A stretch of DNA of 20,193 nucleotides from positions 1-20,193 of the forward strand of contig JAEYTM010000038.1 of the NCBI GenBank assembly GCA_023434015.1, in the 5' to 3' direction. This document shows positions 14,466 through 20,193 of the stretch, piece after piece; within the stretch, counting starts at the first letter, position 1; each line of letters starts with the position of its first letter. A program made the translations under genes and the position numbers. Source of the DNA: Pseudomonadota bacterium. GTDB taxonomy: Bacteria > Pseudomonadota > Alphaproteobacteria > Caulobacterales > Caulobacteraceae. Under the pieces are notes generated by a model, which was not told where the DNA came from, did no database searches, and worked only from the letters and a program-made list of their open reading frames with translations.

Positions 14466-15484
14466 CAGACGTCCGGGTTCATGGCGCGTTTCTGGGCCGC
14501 CAGGGCGCGGATCCGGTCAAAGGCCGCCTGGGCCTCGGCGATCTTCGCCGCATCGCCGGCGCGCTTGGCGTCGGCCAGGGCCTCGGCGGCCTCCATCTCG
14601 CGGATCGGGTCGAGATAGCTGTCGTCGGCCGGCCTGAAGCCGCCATAGGCCAGGCCCTTCAGAACCTCGCGCTGCCGGTCCGCGACAGGGCCGGTCCCGG
14701 TCCCGTAGGTCAGGAAGAACTGGCGAAGCTTCTCCTTGATCGCCGGATCGAGGTCCTTGCGCGCGACGATCGAGCTTTCCGGGATCGGCGGGGAACGCCA
14801 GATCACCTCGACCTTTTCGGCGATGGCCGGGTTCTCGCGGGCCGCGAAGAACAGGCCGACGGAATTGTTGGTCGCCACGTCCACCAGCCCGTTGGCCACC
14901 GAGAACACATTGGCCTGGTGGCTGGCCGAGCGGACGGCCTTGAAGCAGCGGGCCGGCTCGACGTTCCGCGGGGTGAACAGATAGGTCATCGGCGCCAGGG
15001 TGCCGGAGGTCGACTTGGCGTCGCCGATGCCGAACGACAGGCGCCGGTCGCACTTCAGCACGTCGTCGAGGGTCAGGCCGCTGCCCTTGCGGACGATCAG
15101 CACCGAGACATAGGAATCCGCGCCGCCGGAATCGACCACGCGGCCCAGCACCTCACCGTCCGCCCGACGCGTGGCCTCCAGCGCCGGCAGGGCCGAGAAC
15201 CAGCCGACCTGGACCTGATTGAACCGCATCGCCTCGATCAGCGAGGTGTAGTTGGTGGCGAAGTAGGGCTTCACCTTGACGCCGACCTGGGCAGACATGT
15301 CCTCGATCAGCGGATCCCACAGCGGAGCCATCGACTGCTGGTTCTCCGCCGAGAGGATCGAGAACACCAGTTCCTTGGGCGCGCTGCTCTCGGTCGGCTG
15401 CTCGCTGCAGGCGCCAAGCGCCAGGGCGGCGGCCAGGCCGAGGCCGGCCAGGACGCGTGCGCCCTTCAGATGGGGGCGGATCAT
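14465..15484 (-). CDS. phnD: Phosphonate/phosphate ABC transporter substrate-binding lipoprotein
   Basis: The 339-residue product begins with a lipoprotein signal peptide ending in LGAC (C26 is the predicted lipidated cysteine), so it should be anchored in the periplasm. The mature part is a PhnD-type binding protein: VFSILSAENQQSMAPLWDPL, then VGWFSALPALEA and the ligand-contacting segment around GDAKSTSGTLAPM. It would capture phosphonate, phosphite or phosphate and hand it to PhnE. GGAGG lies about 10 nt upstream of the ATG, and the start overlaps the phnC stop as ATGA (15481-15484). The last 50 residues are an alanine-rich helical tail, likely a family extension. An upstream open frame exists but is antisense-like and not part of the protein. 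Confidence 0.94.
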   Translation of the reverse strand: MIRPHLKGARVLAGLGLAAALALGACSEQPTESSAPKELVFSILSAENQQSMAPLWDPLIEDMSAQVGVKVKPYFATNYTSLIEAMRFNQVQVGWFSALPALEATRRADGEVLGRVVDSGGADSYVSVLIVRKGSGLTLDDVLKCDRRLSFGIGDAKSTSGTLAPMTYLFTPRNVEPARCFKAVRSASHQANVFSVANGLVDVATNNSVGLFFAARENPAIAEKVEVIWRSPPIPESSIVARKDLDPAIKEKLRQFFLTYGTGTGPVADRQREVLKGLAYGGFRPADDSYLDPIREMEAAEALADAKRAGDAAKIAEAQAAFDRIRALAAQKRAMNPDV

Positions 15485-16275
15485 TTCGGGGCTCCCTCCC
15501 AGAACACGTCCTCGAACTCCGGACCGTAGATGTCGATGAGCTGACCGCGCTTCAGCCCCTCGGCCGGGCCGTCGTAGACGACCTTCCCCGCCTTCAGCGC
15601 CACCACCCGGTCGCAGTAGCGCAGCGCATAGTCGACCTGGTGCAGGGTGACGACCACGGTCAGCCCGTCCTGCCGGTTGAGGTCGCGCAGGGATTCCATG
15701 ACCTTTCGGGCGGCCACAGGATCCAGCGACGCCACGGGCTCGTCGGCCAGGATGATCTTGGCCTTCTGAACCAGGGCGCGGGCGATGGCCCCGCGCTGCT
15801 GCTGCCCGCCGGACAGGGTGTTGGCCCGCTGCGCGGCGTAGTCGGCGACACCGACGCGGGCCAGGGCCGCCATGGCGGCGGTCTTGGTCTCCTCCGGCCA
15901 CAGGCCGAGCAGGCCCCGCACCGGACCGATCCGGCCGAGAGAGCCCAGCGCGACGTTCGAGAACAGGCTGAGGCGGCCGACCAGGTTGAACTGCTGAAAG
16001 ATGAAGCCGATGCGGGTGCGGATTTTGCGCACTTGGCCGCTGATCCGGCCGTTCTCCTGCACCGGGCCGCCGAAGGCGTCGATGCGGCCCTCGCCCGGGT
16101 CGATGGTCTGCAGGCCGCTGATCGAGCGCAGCAGCGTCGACTTGCCCGAACCCGACGGACCGATGAGCGCGATCATCTCGCCGCGGCGGACGTCCAGCGA
16201 CACCTGATCGAGGGCGCGGCGCGCGCCGAAGCTCTTGGAGGCGTTCCGTATCGACAGAACCGCAGCGTCAGACAT
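15481..16275 (-). CDS. phnC: Phosphonate/phosphate ABC transporter ATP-binding protein
   Basis: The 264-residue ATPase has the Walker A GPSGSGKST (39-47), a Q-loop in FIFQQFNLV, the ABC signature LSGGQQQR (154-161), and Walker B with ILADEP (175-180), followed by SLDP and a switch histidine in VTLHQVD. The long insertion around SLGRIGPVRGLLGLWP is typical of PhnC rather than PstB. It energises uptake through PhnE at the cytoplasmic face of the inner membrane. I start it at the ATG at 16275, whose next residues match the family; the frame extends to a GTG at 16326. It leads the phnCDE operon and has a Pho-box-like site 65-82 bp upstream, suggesting activation by PhoB when phosphate is low. Confidence 0.95.
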   Translation of the reverse strand: MSDAAVLSIRNASKSFGARRALDQVSLDVRRGEMIALIGPSGSGKSTLLRSISGLQTIDPGEGRIDAFGGPVQENGRISGQVRKIRTRIGFIFQQFNLVGRLSLFSNVALGSLGRIGPVRGLLGLWPEETKTAAMAALARVGVADYAAQRANTLSGGQQQRGAIARALVQKAKIILADEPVASLDPVAARKVMESLRDLNRQDGLTVVVTLHQVDYALRYCDRVVALKAGKVVYDGPAEGLKRGQLIDIYGPEFEDVFWEGAPK

Positions 16276-16339
16276 GGATGGCGAGGCTTTCCCCGGTCGA
16301 GCCAGCGCAGGTGCGCGGGATGTCACATCGCCCCGTCCT

Positions 16340-16357
16340 GCGACGGCTACATGACAC
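16340..16357 (-). promoter_or_regulatory. Pho-box-like direct repeat upstream of phnC
   Basis: Read on the minus strand, GTGTCAT-GTAG-CCGTCGC gives two 7-base half sites 11 bp apart, against the PhoB consensus of CTGTCAT repeats. The first half matches 6 of 7 bases and the second 4 of 7. A third related block lies just downstream. Its position 65-82 bp before the phnC start suits PhoB activation. Confidence 0.45.
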
Positions 16358-16530
16358 GCCGCCCCCGCCCCGGTCCAGCGTAGCGAGCGCGCGCTGACGC
16401 CGCAGGGCGGCTCTGTCTATCCAGGCGTAACATCGCCGCAAAGCAGCTGCGCCACGGTCAAACCGCACTGAGGGCCGAGACTAAAGAACGACGTTCCGAG
16501 TAGAGAGCTCGAACGCCCGGCCCAAGTCTC

Positions 16531-16559
16531 TTTACATCGGGGTCGGAAGCCCCTATCTC
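16531..16559 (+). promoter_or_regulatory. Sigma70-type promoter for ornithine decarboxylase
   Basis: TTTACA (16531-16536) and TATCTC (16554-16559) are separated by exactly 17 bp. The -10 region CCTATCTC also resembles the Caulobacter housekeeping pattern GCTANAWC. The spacer contains the small dyad GGGG-N7-CCCC. Transcription would start near 16566, leaving a leader of about 75 nt. Confidence 0.5.
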
Positions 16560-16641
16560 GCACGGCTCCGGCGGACCCGATGTCCTCAAAAGCGCTGCTA
16601 ACGCCGGACTTGGTTCAACAATCCGTTGGGGGTTGCGTGAG

Positions 16642-17913
16642 GTGCATAGGTACCATACGCCCCTGGACCTGGTCCGTGAGCGGTCACCGGAGCGTCCCGT
16701 CGCATTTGCGCGACCGGATGCGGTGGCGGTAGCGGCGCGCTGGTTCCAGGACAAGTTCAAGGGCGACATCTTCTACGCCGTTAAGGCGAACCCTTCGCCG
16801 TGGGTGATCGAAACCCTGGCGAAGCAAGGTGTCCGTTCGTTCGATGTGGCCTCGATCCCGGAGATCGAGCTGGTCCACGCGCACGCGCCCGGCTCGCGCA
16901 TGGCCTTCATGCACCCCGTGAAGAGCCGCAAGGCGATCTCCGAAGCGTATCATCGCTACGGCGTGAAGGCGTTTGCGCTCGATACTCACGACGAGCTCCA
17001 GAAGATCCTCGAGGCGACGGGCGGCGCGACCGACCTGACCCTCATCGTCCGCCTGGCCGTGGTGGCCGAAGGCGCCTCCTATTCGCTGAGCGGCAAGTTC
17101 GGCGTCAGCCCGCACGAGGCCCCGGCCCTGCTGCTGGCGGCGCGCAGCGCCACCCAGGGCAAGATGGGCGTCTCGTTCCACGTCGGCTCGCAGTGCATGC
17201 GGCCGACCGCCTATCAGGCGGCGATGGCCCAGGCCTCGCGGGCCATCGTGCGCGCCGGCGTCATGGTCGATGTGGTCGATGTGGGCGGCGGCTTCCCGTC
17301 GATCTACCCGGGCATGGTCCCGCCGGACATGGCGGACTATGTGGATTCCATCGATCGCGGCTTCGCCGACATGATGGTCCACGAGGGCACCGAACTGTGG
17401 TGCGAGCCCGGCCGGGCGCTGGTGGCGGAAGCCTCCTCGATCCTCACCAAGGTCGAGCTGAAGAAGGGTGACGCGCTGTATCTGAACGACGGCAGCTACG
17501 GCAGCCTGTTCGACGCGGCGCATGTGAAGTGGCCCTTCCCGGTGAAGCTGTATCGCGGCGAGGGCGAGGCGGCCCACGAAGTGACGGGACCCCTGCGGCC
17601 CTTTCGCTTCTACGGACCGACCTGCGACAGCCTCGACCACATGCCGGGCCCGTTCTGGCTGCCGGAAGACATCCGCGAAGGCGACTACGTGGAGATCGGC
17701 ATGCTGGGCGCCTATGGCGTGGCGATGAACACCCGCTTCAACGGCTTCGGCGACGCCGAGACCGCGGTCGTCTCCGACGCGCCGATGGCCTCGATGTTCG
17801 GCCTGGCCGGGCGGATCATCCGCCTGCCGCGCGAACAGCAGGAGGACGATCGGAAGGTGGTCCGCCTGTCCCGGCCCAAGGGTCGCGCCGGCAAGAGCCG
17901 TCGCAAGCGGTAA
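16642..17913 (+). CDS. Ornithine decarboxylase (fold III, PLP-dependent)
   Basis: The 423-residue enzyme decarboxylates ornithine to putrescine in the cytoplasm. It is the alanine-racemase-fold type. The PLP lysine lies in FYAVKANP (K48), followed by SFHVGSQC, the glycine loop VGGGFPS (near 215-217) and EPGR (255-258). The catalytic cysteine in GPTCDSLD (C328) separates ornithine/lysine decarboxylases from diaminopimelate decarboxylase. I chose the GTG at 16642, because GGGGG sits 9 nt upstream; the TTG at 16633 would add three residues but touches that G-run. A sigma70-like promoter lies about 85 bp upstream. The C-terminal RPKGRAGKSRRKR is unusually basic. The next gene, 115 bp on, uses putrescine, so the two form a polyamine pair. 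Lysine could be an additional substrate. Confidence 0.93.
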   Translation: MHRYHTPLDLVRERSPERPVAFARPDAVAVAARWFQDKFKGDIFYAVKANPSPWVIETLAKQGVRSFDVASIPEIELVHAHAPGSRMAFMHPVKSRKAISEAYHRYGVKAFALDTHDELQKILEATGGATDLTLIVRLAVVAEGASYSLSGKFGVSPHEAPALLLAARSATQGKMGVSFHVGSQCMRPTAYQAAMAQASRAIVRAGVMVDVVDVGGGFPSIYPGMVPPDMADYVDSIDRGFADMMVHEGTELWCEPGRALVAEASSILTKVELKKGDALYLNDGSYGSLFDAAHVKWPFPVKLYRGEGEAAHEVTGPLRPFRFYGPTCDSLDHMPGPFWLPEDIREGDYVEIGMLGAYGVAMNTRFNGFGDAETAVVSDAPMASMFGLAGRIIRLPREQQEDDRKVVRLSRPKGRAGKSRRKR

Positions 17914-17924
17914 CAAACCGACAC

Positions 17925-17941
17925 GCCCATGGGTTATGGGC
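17925..17941 (+). repeat. Small hairpin after ornithine decarboxylase
   Basis: GCCCAT (17925-17930) and ATGGGC (17936-17941) pair around GGGTT, 11 bp beyond the decarboxylase stop. There is no T-run, so it is either a weak terminator, a message-stabilising hairpin, or part of the leader of the next gene. Confidence 0.35.
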
Positions 17942-17960
17942 TCAAGGTCTTAAGGCGCGG

Positions 17961-17982
17961 CCGGTCGCTCCGTCCCGGTCGC
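17961..17982 (+). repeat. Direct repeat CCGGTCGC x2 in the leader of the deoxyhypusine synthase-like gene
   Basis: CCGGTCGC occurs at 17961-17968 and again at 17975-17982, a 14-bp period in the 115-bp gap before the gene. It might be a regulator site, but two copies of an 8-mer in GC-rich DNA are weak evidence. Confidence 0.25.
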
Positions 17983-18028
17983 GTCTCTTCTATGGACGGG
18001 CGCTCAAACTCCGAAGGAAACTCCGAGA

Positions 18029-19093
18029 ATGACCGCTGACGTTCAGAAGTCGAACCGCAAGGCCGAACTGCTGTCGAATACCGTCGAGCACGTGGCGATC
18101 GACCAGTACGACGCCCGCCCGATCGTCGACGCCATGCGCAAGATGAGCTTCACCAGCCGCGACACCGCCCGCGCCGCCGACATCTGGTCGATGAGCCTGG
18201 AAGACGCCGACTGCTCGACCTGGCTGACCCTGGCCGGCTCGACCAGCGCCGGCGGGTGCATGCACATCTACCGCGACATGGTGAAGTACGGGATGATCGA
18301 CGTGATCGTCGCCACCGGCGCGTCGATCGTCGACATGGACTTCTTCGAGGCCCTTGGCTTCAAGCACTACCAGGCGAAGTCCGACGTCGACGACCGCGAT
18401 CTGCGCGACCTCTACATCGACCGCATCTACGACACCTATATCGACGAGGAAGAGCTGCAGAACTGCGACGGCACGATCTACGAGATCTGCGAGCAGCTCG
18501 AGCCGCGCCCCTATTCCAGCCGCGAGTTCATCCATGAGATGGGCAAGTGGCTGGCGGCCGGCAACGCCAAGAAGCCGGACAGCCTGATCGAGGTCGCCTA
18601 TCGCGAGGGCGTGCCGATCTTCTGCCCGGCCTTTGTGGACAGCTCGGCCGGCTTCGGCCTGGTCAAGCACCAGGTCGAGCGGATGAAGGCGGGCAAGCCC
18701 TACCTGACCATCGACGCGGTAGCCGACTTCCGTGAGCTGACCGACATCAAGCTGGCGGCGGGCACCACCGGCCTGTTCATGGTTGGCGGCGGCGTGCCGA
18801 AGAACTTCGCCCAGGACACCGTGGTCTGCGCCGAAATCCTCGGCCACGAGGCGGAGATGCACAAGTACGCCGTGCAGATCACCGTCGCCGACGTCCGCGA
18901 CGGCGCCTGCTCGTCCTCGACGCTCAAGGAGGCCTGCTCCTGGGGCAAGGTCGACGTGACCTGGGAGCAGATGGTGTTCGCCGAGGCCACCACGGTGGTC
19001 CCGCTGATCGCCTCCGACGCCTGGCACCGCGGCTCGTGGAAGACCCGCAAGCGTCCGCGCTGGGCCAAGCTGTTCGACAAGACCGCCGGCTGA
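18029..19093 (+). CDS. Deoxyhypusine synthase-like protein, probable homospermidine synthase
   Basis: The 354-residue protein is a full-length member of the deoxyhypusine synthase family. It has TLAGSTSAGG (67-76) near the NAD site, VDSSAGFGL, GLFMVGGGVPKNF (248-260), and the active-site lysine in EACSWGKVDV (K307), matching the lysine that carries the butylamine intermediate in the human enzyme. Bacteria lack the eIF5A substrate; bacterial members are known to transfer the aminobutyl group to putrescine, making homospermidine. Ornithine decarboxylase just upstream would supply the putrescine. AAGGAA lies about 9 nt before the ATG. The product is cytoplasmic and NAD-dependent. A strong terminator follows 23 bp after the stop. 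Family is certain; homospermidine as the product is an inference from family and neighbourhood. Confidence 0.93.
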   Translation: MTADVQKSNRKAELLSNTVEHVAIDQYDARPIVDAMRKMSFTSRDTARAADIWSMSLEDADCSTWLTLAGSTSAGGCMHIYRDMVKYGMIDVIVATGASIVDMDFFEALGFKHYQAKSDVDDRDLRDLYIDRIYDTYIDEEELQNCDGTIYEICEQLEPRPYSSREFIHEMGKWLAAGNAKKPDSLIEVAYREGVPIFCPAFVDSSAGFGLVKHQVERMKAGKPYLTIDAVADFRELTDIKLAAGTTGLFMVGGGVPKNFAQDTVVCAEILGHEAEMHKYAVQITVADVRDGACSSSTLKEACSWGKVDVTWEQMVFAEATTVVPLIASDAWHRGSWKTRKRPRWAKLFDKTAG

Positions 19094-19116
19094 GCTCGAC
19101 CCCACGACTGAAACGG

Positions 19117-19146
19117 AACGGCCCGGGAGCGATCCCGGGCCGTTTT
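19117..19146 (+). terminator. Rho-independent terminator after the deoxyhypusine synthase-like gene
   Basis: A perfect 12-bp stem, AACGGCCCGGGA (19117-19128) with TCCCGGGCCGTT (19133-19144), closes a GCGA tetraloop and runs into TTTT (19143-19146). It lies 24 nt past the stop codon. It is the clearest intrinsic terminator in the window. Confidence 0.9.
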
Positions 19147-19235
19147 GCTATGCTCTCCCCGCCGTGTCGGATTGGGCGGCCGTTCGTCGTCCTAGGGGCG
19201 AACGGGCCATCGGGCCGAGGCAGGGAGAGAGTCAG

Positions 19236-19658
19236 ATGCGTGTGATGGTCATCGTCAAGGCGACCGCCGACAGCGAAGCGGGCGCCATGCCGTCCTCCGA
19301 ACTGCTGGAGGCGATGGGCCGGTACAACGAGGCGCTGGCGCAGGCCGGGATCATGAAGGCGGGCGACGGCCTGAAGCCGTCCTCCCAGGGCAAGCGCGTC
19401 GCCTTCGACGGCCCGGACCGGATGGTCATCGACGGCCCGTTCACGGAGACCAAGGAACTGATCGCCGGCTACTGGCTCTGGGACGTGAAGGACATGGAGG
19501 AAGCCGTGGCCTGGGTGAAGCGCTGCCCCAACCCAATGCCCAGCCCGAGCGAGATCGAGATCCGCCCGATCTTCGAAATGGAGGACTTCGGCGAGGTCAT
19601 GACCCCCGAAGCCGCCGAAATCCACGACCGTGTCCGCGAGAAGATGGACGAGGCTTGA
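19236..19658 (+). CDS. YciI (YCII-related) family protein
   Basis: The 140-residue protein starts MRVMVIVKATADSEAG and contains DGPFTETKELIAGYWLWDV, the hallmark of the YCII-related (dimeric alpha-beta barrel) family common in Caulobacterales and actinobacteria. These are small cytoplasmic proteins of unclear function, often found beside ECF sigma factors or in stress operons; no such partner is here. I chose the ATG at 19236 because GGGAGAGAG lies directly upstream and the family begins there; the frame itself extends back to 19164. It follows the terminator of the polyamine genes, so it needs its own promoter; GCTATGCT (19147-19154) resembles a Caulobacter -10 but has no clear -35. Confidence 0.9.
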   Translation: MRVMVIVKATADSEAGAMPSSELLEAMGRYNEALAQAGIMKAGDGLKPSSQGKRVAFDGPDRMVIDGPFTETKELIAGYWLWDVKDMEEAVAWVKRCPNPMPSPSEIEIRPIFEMEDFGEVMTPEAAEIHDRVREKMDEA

Positions 19659-19664
19659 GGCCGT

Positions 19665-19696
19665 CCGCCCCTCCCGCACGGGCGCGGAAGGGGCGG
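19665..19696. terminator. Hairpin between convergent yciI-like and PQQ dehydrogenase genes
   Basis: CCGCCCCT (19665-19672) pairs with AGGGGCGG (19689-19696); the loop holds a second small stem, CCCG-CA-CGGG. It fills the 45-bp gap between two convergent stops and could end transcription from both, though the T-tract is missing. Confidence 0.45.
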
Positions 19697-19703
19697 CCTT
19701 GAC

Positions 19704-20193
19704 CTATTGCGGCAGGGCGTAGGCGACGTAGGCGGCGCCCTGGCCCGCCCTGCGGTTGCGGGCGCTGCTGGCGCCGATCACGATGAACTGGCGGCCGCCG
19801 GCCTGATAGACAGCCGGGCTCGCGGTGCCCGGGAAGGGCAGCAGATCTTCCCACAGCAGCTTGCCGGTGGCGCTGTCGTAGGCGCGGATCTTGCGGTCGT
19901 AGATGGTGGCGCCGATGAACAGCAGGCCGGTCGAGGTCACCACCGGCGCGCCGTAGCTTTCGGTGCCGGTCTCGGTGATCCCCTGCTCGACCAGTTCGGG
20001 ATATTCGCCGAACGGGATCCGCCACAGATAGGCGCCCGTGTTCATGTCGATGGCGTTGAGCGTGCCCCAGGGGGTGGCCACCGCCGGATAGCCGTCCGGA
20101 TCCACCCAGCGGGTGTAGCCGGAGAAGACGTAGGGCGAACGGGGCCGGGCCGCATTGACCTCGCCACCGTCGGCCGCCGGCACGCCCGCCGCC
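19704..20193 (-). CDS. PQQ-dependent dehydrogenase (quinoprotein glucose dehydrogenase-like), C-terminal part
   Basis: Only the last 162 or so codons are in the window; the frame is open to the right edge, so the true start lies beyond it. The visible part is the end of an eight-bladed beta-propeller: YPAVATPWGTLNAIDMNTG, YLWRIPFGEYPEL, TGTESYGAPVVTSTGLLFIGAT, then a blade with YDSATGKLLWE and a closing AYVAYALPQ. This matches membrane-bound quinoprotein glucose dehydrogenase and related PQQ alcohol dehydrogenases, which oxidise sugars or alcohols in the periplasm and feed electrons to the respiratory chain. WGTLNAID and the A-x-D-x2-T-G-x2-LW blade motif are typical PQQ-repeat features. The substrate cannot be told from this fragment. 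Confidence 0.9.
   Translation of the reverse strand, partial: AAGVPAADGGEVNAARPRSPYVFSGYTRWVDPDGYPAVATPWGTLNAIDMNTGAYLWRIPFGEYPELVEQGITETGTESYGAPVVTSTGLLFIGATIYDRKIRAYDSATGKLLWEDLLPFPGTASPAVYQAGGRQFIVIGASSARNRRAGQGAAYVAYALPQ

Larger units (their letters stand above)
16276..16641. other. Divergent intergenic region between phnC and ornithine decarboxylase
   Basis: About 366 bp hold no convincing gene; short frames on both strands lack family-like features. It contains a Pho-box-like site facing phnC (16340-16357), a sigma70-like promoter facing the decarboxylase (16531-16559), a GAACG-A-CGTTC dyad (16486-16496) and an overlapping leader frame from 16580. GC content falls between about 16430 and 16630, as expected of a promoter region. 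Confidence 0.6.

Noticed and set aside
14517..15053. Alternative minus-strand frame inside phnD
   Set aside because: Out-of-frame shadow with Arg/Gly/Pro-rich composition; PhnD itself is intact with a lipoprotein signal.
16486..16496. GAACG-A-CGTTC dyad as a possible LexA (SOS) box
   Set aside because: The alphaproteobacterial LexA box needs GAAC or GTTC direct repeats with 7 bp between; no second GAAC lies at that spacing.
1..20193. tRNA, rRNA, CRISPR, insertion sequence or prophage elements
   Set aside because: I found no transposase or integrase frame, regular spaced repeat or recognisable structural RNA on either strand by eye; a covariance-model scan could still find a small RNA.

Overview
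The window is about 20 kb of high-GC DNA, densely coding, with gene families and gene order typical of the Alphaproteobacteria. My best guess is the Caulobacterales (Caulobacter or Phenylobacterium type), inferred from the gene content, the strong preference for GC-ending codons and the paired ornithine decarboxylase and deoxyhypusine synthase-like genes. I see no rRNA, tRNA, CRISPR array or insertion sequence.

Layout. Positions 1-685 (minus) hold most of a NYN-domain nuclease-like gene that runs off the left edge. It abuts a serralysin-type metalloprotease gene (736-2091, minus) whose RTX tail breaks off abruptly, so a rearrangement junction probably lies near 770-785. From 4726 back to 2196 (minus) lie a flavin reductase-like gene, a ribB/ribA-like riboflavin gene that overlaps it by ATGA, and a DUF72 gene. 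A serine hydrolase (4849-6075, plus) and a MATE exporter (6072-7481, minus) converge and share a CTAG at their stop codons. The dTDP-sugar genes rfbB-rfbD-rfbA (7701-10539, plus) are tightly overlapped; rfbC is not in the window.

The middle of the window looks like a phosphate-starvation lipid region. A TetR regulator (10572-11207, minus) is divergent from an LpxH/PlcP-type phosphoesterase (11360-12175, plus). This is followed by a family 4 glycosyltransferase that is fused in frame behind a TetR DNA-binding domain (12222-13628, plus). Converging on it is a coupled phnC-phnD-phnE ABC transporter operon (16275 down to 13650, minus) with a Pho-box-like sequence upstream. Phosphoesterase plus glycosyltransferase resembles the PlcP-Agt pair that replaces phospholipids with glycolipids when phosphate is scarce, so the neighbouring Phn transporter would fit the same response. 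The TetR-glycosyltransferase fusion is the most unusual gene here.

The right part holds ornithine decarboxylase (16642-17913, plus) and a deoxyhypusine synthase-like gene (18029-19093, plus), a likely putrescine-to-homospermidine pathway that ends in a strong terminator. Then come a YciI-like protein (19236-19658, plus) and the C-terminal end of a PQQ-dependent dehydrogenase (19704-20193, minus) that runs off the right edge.
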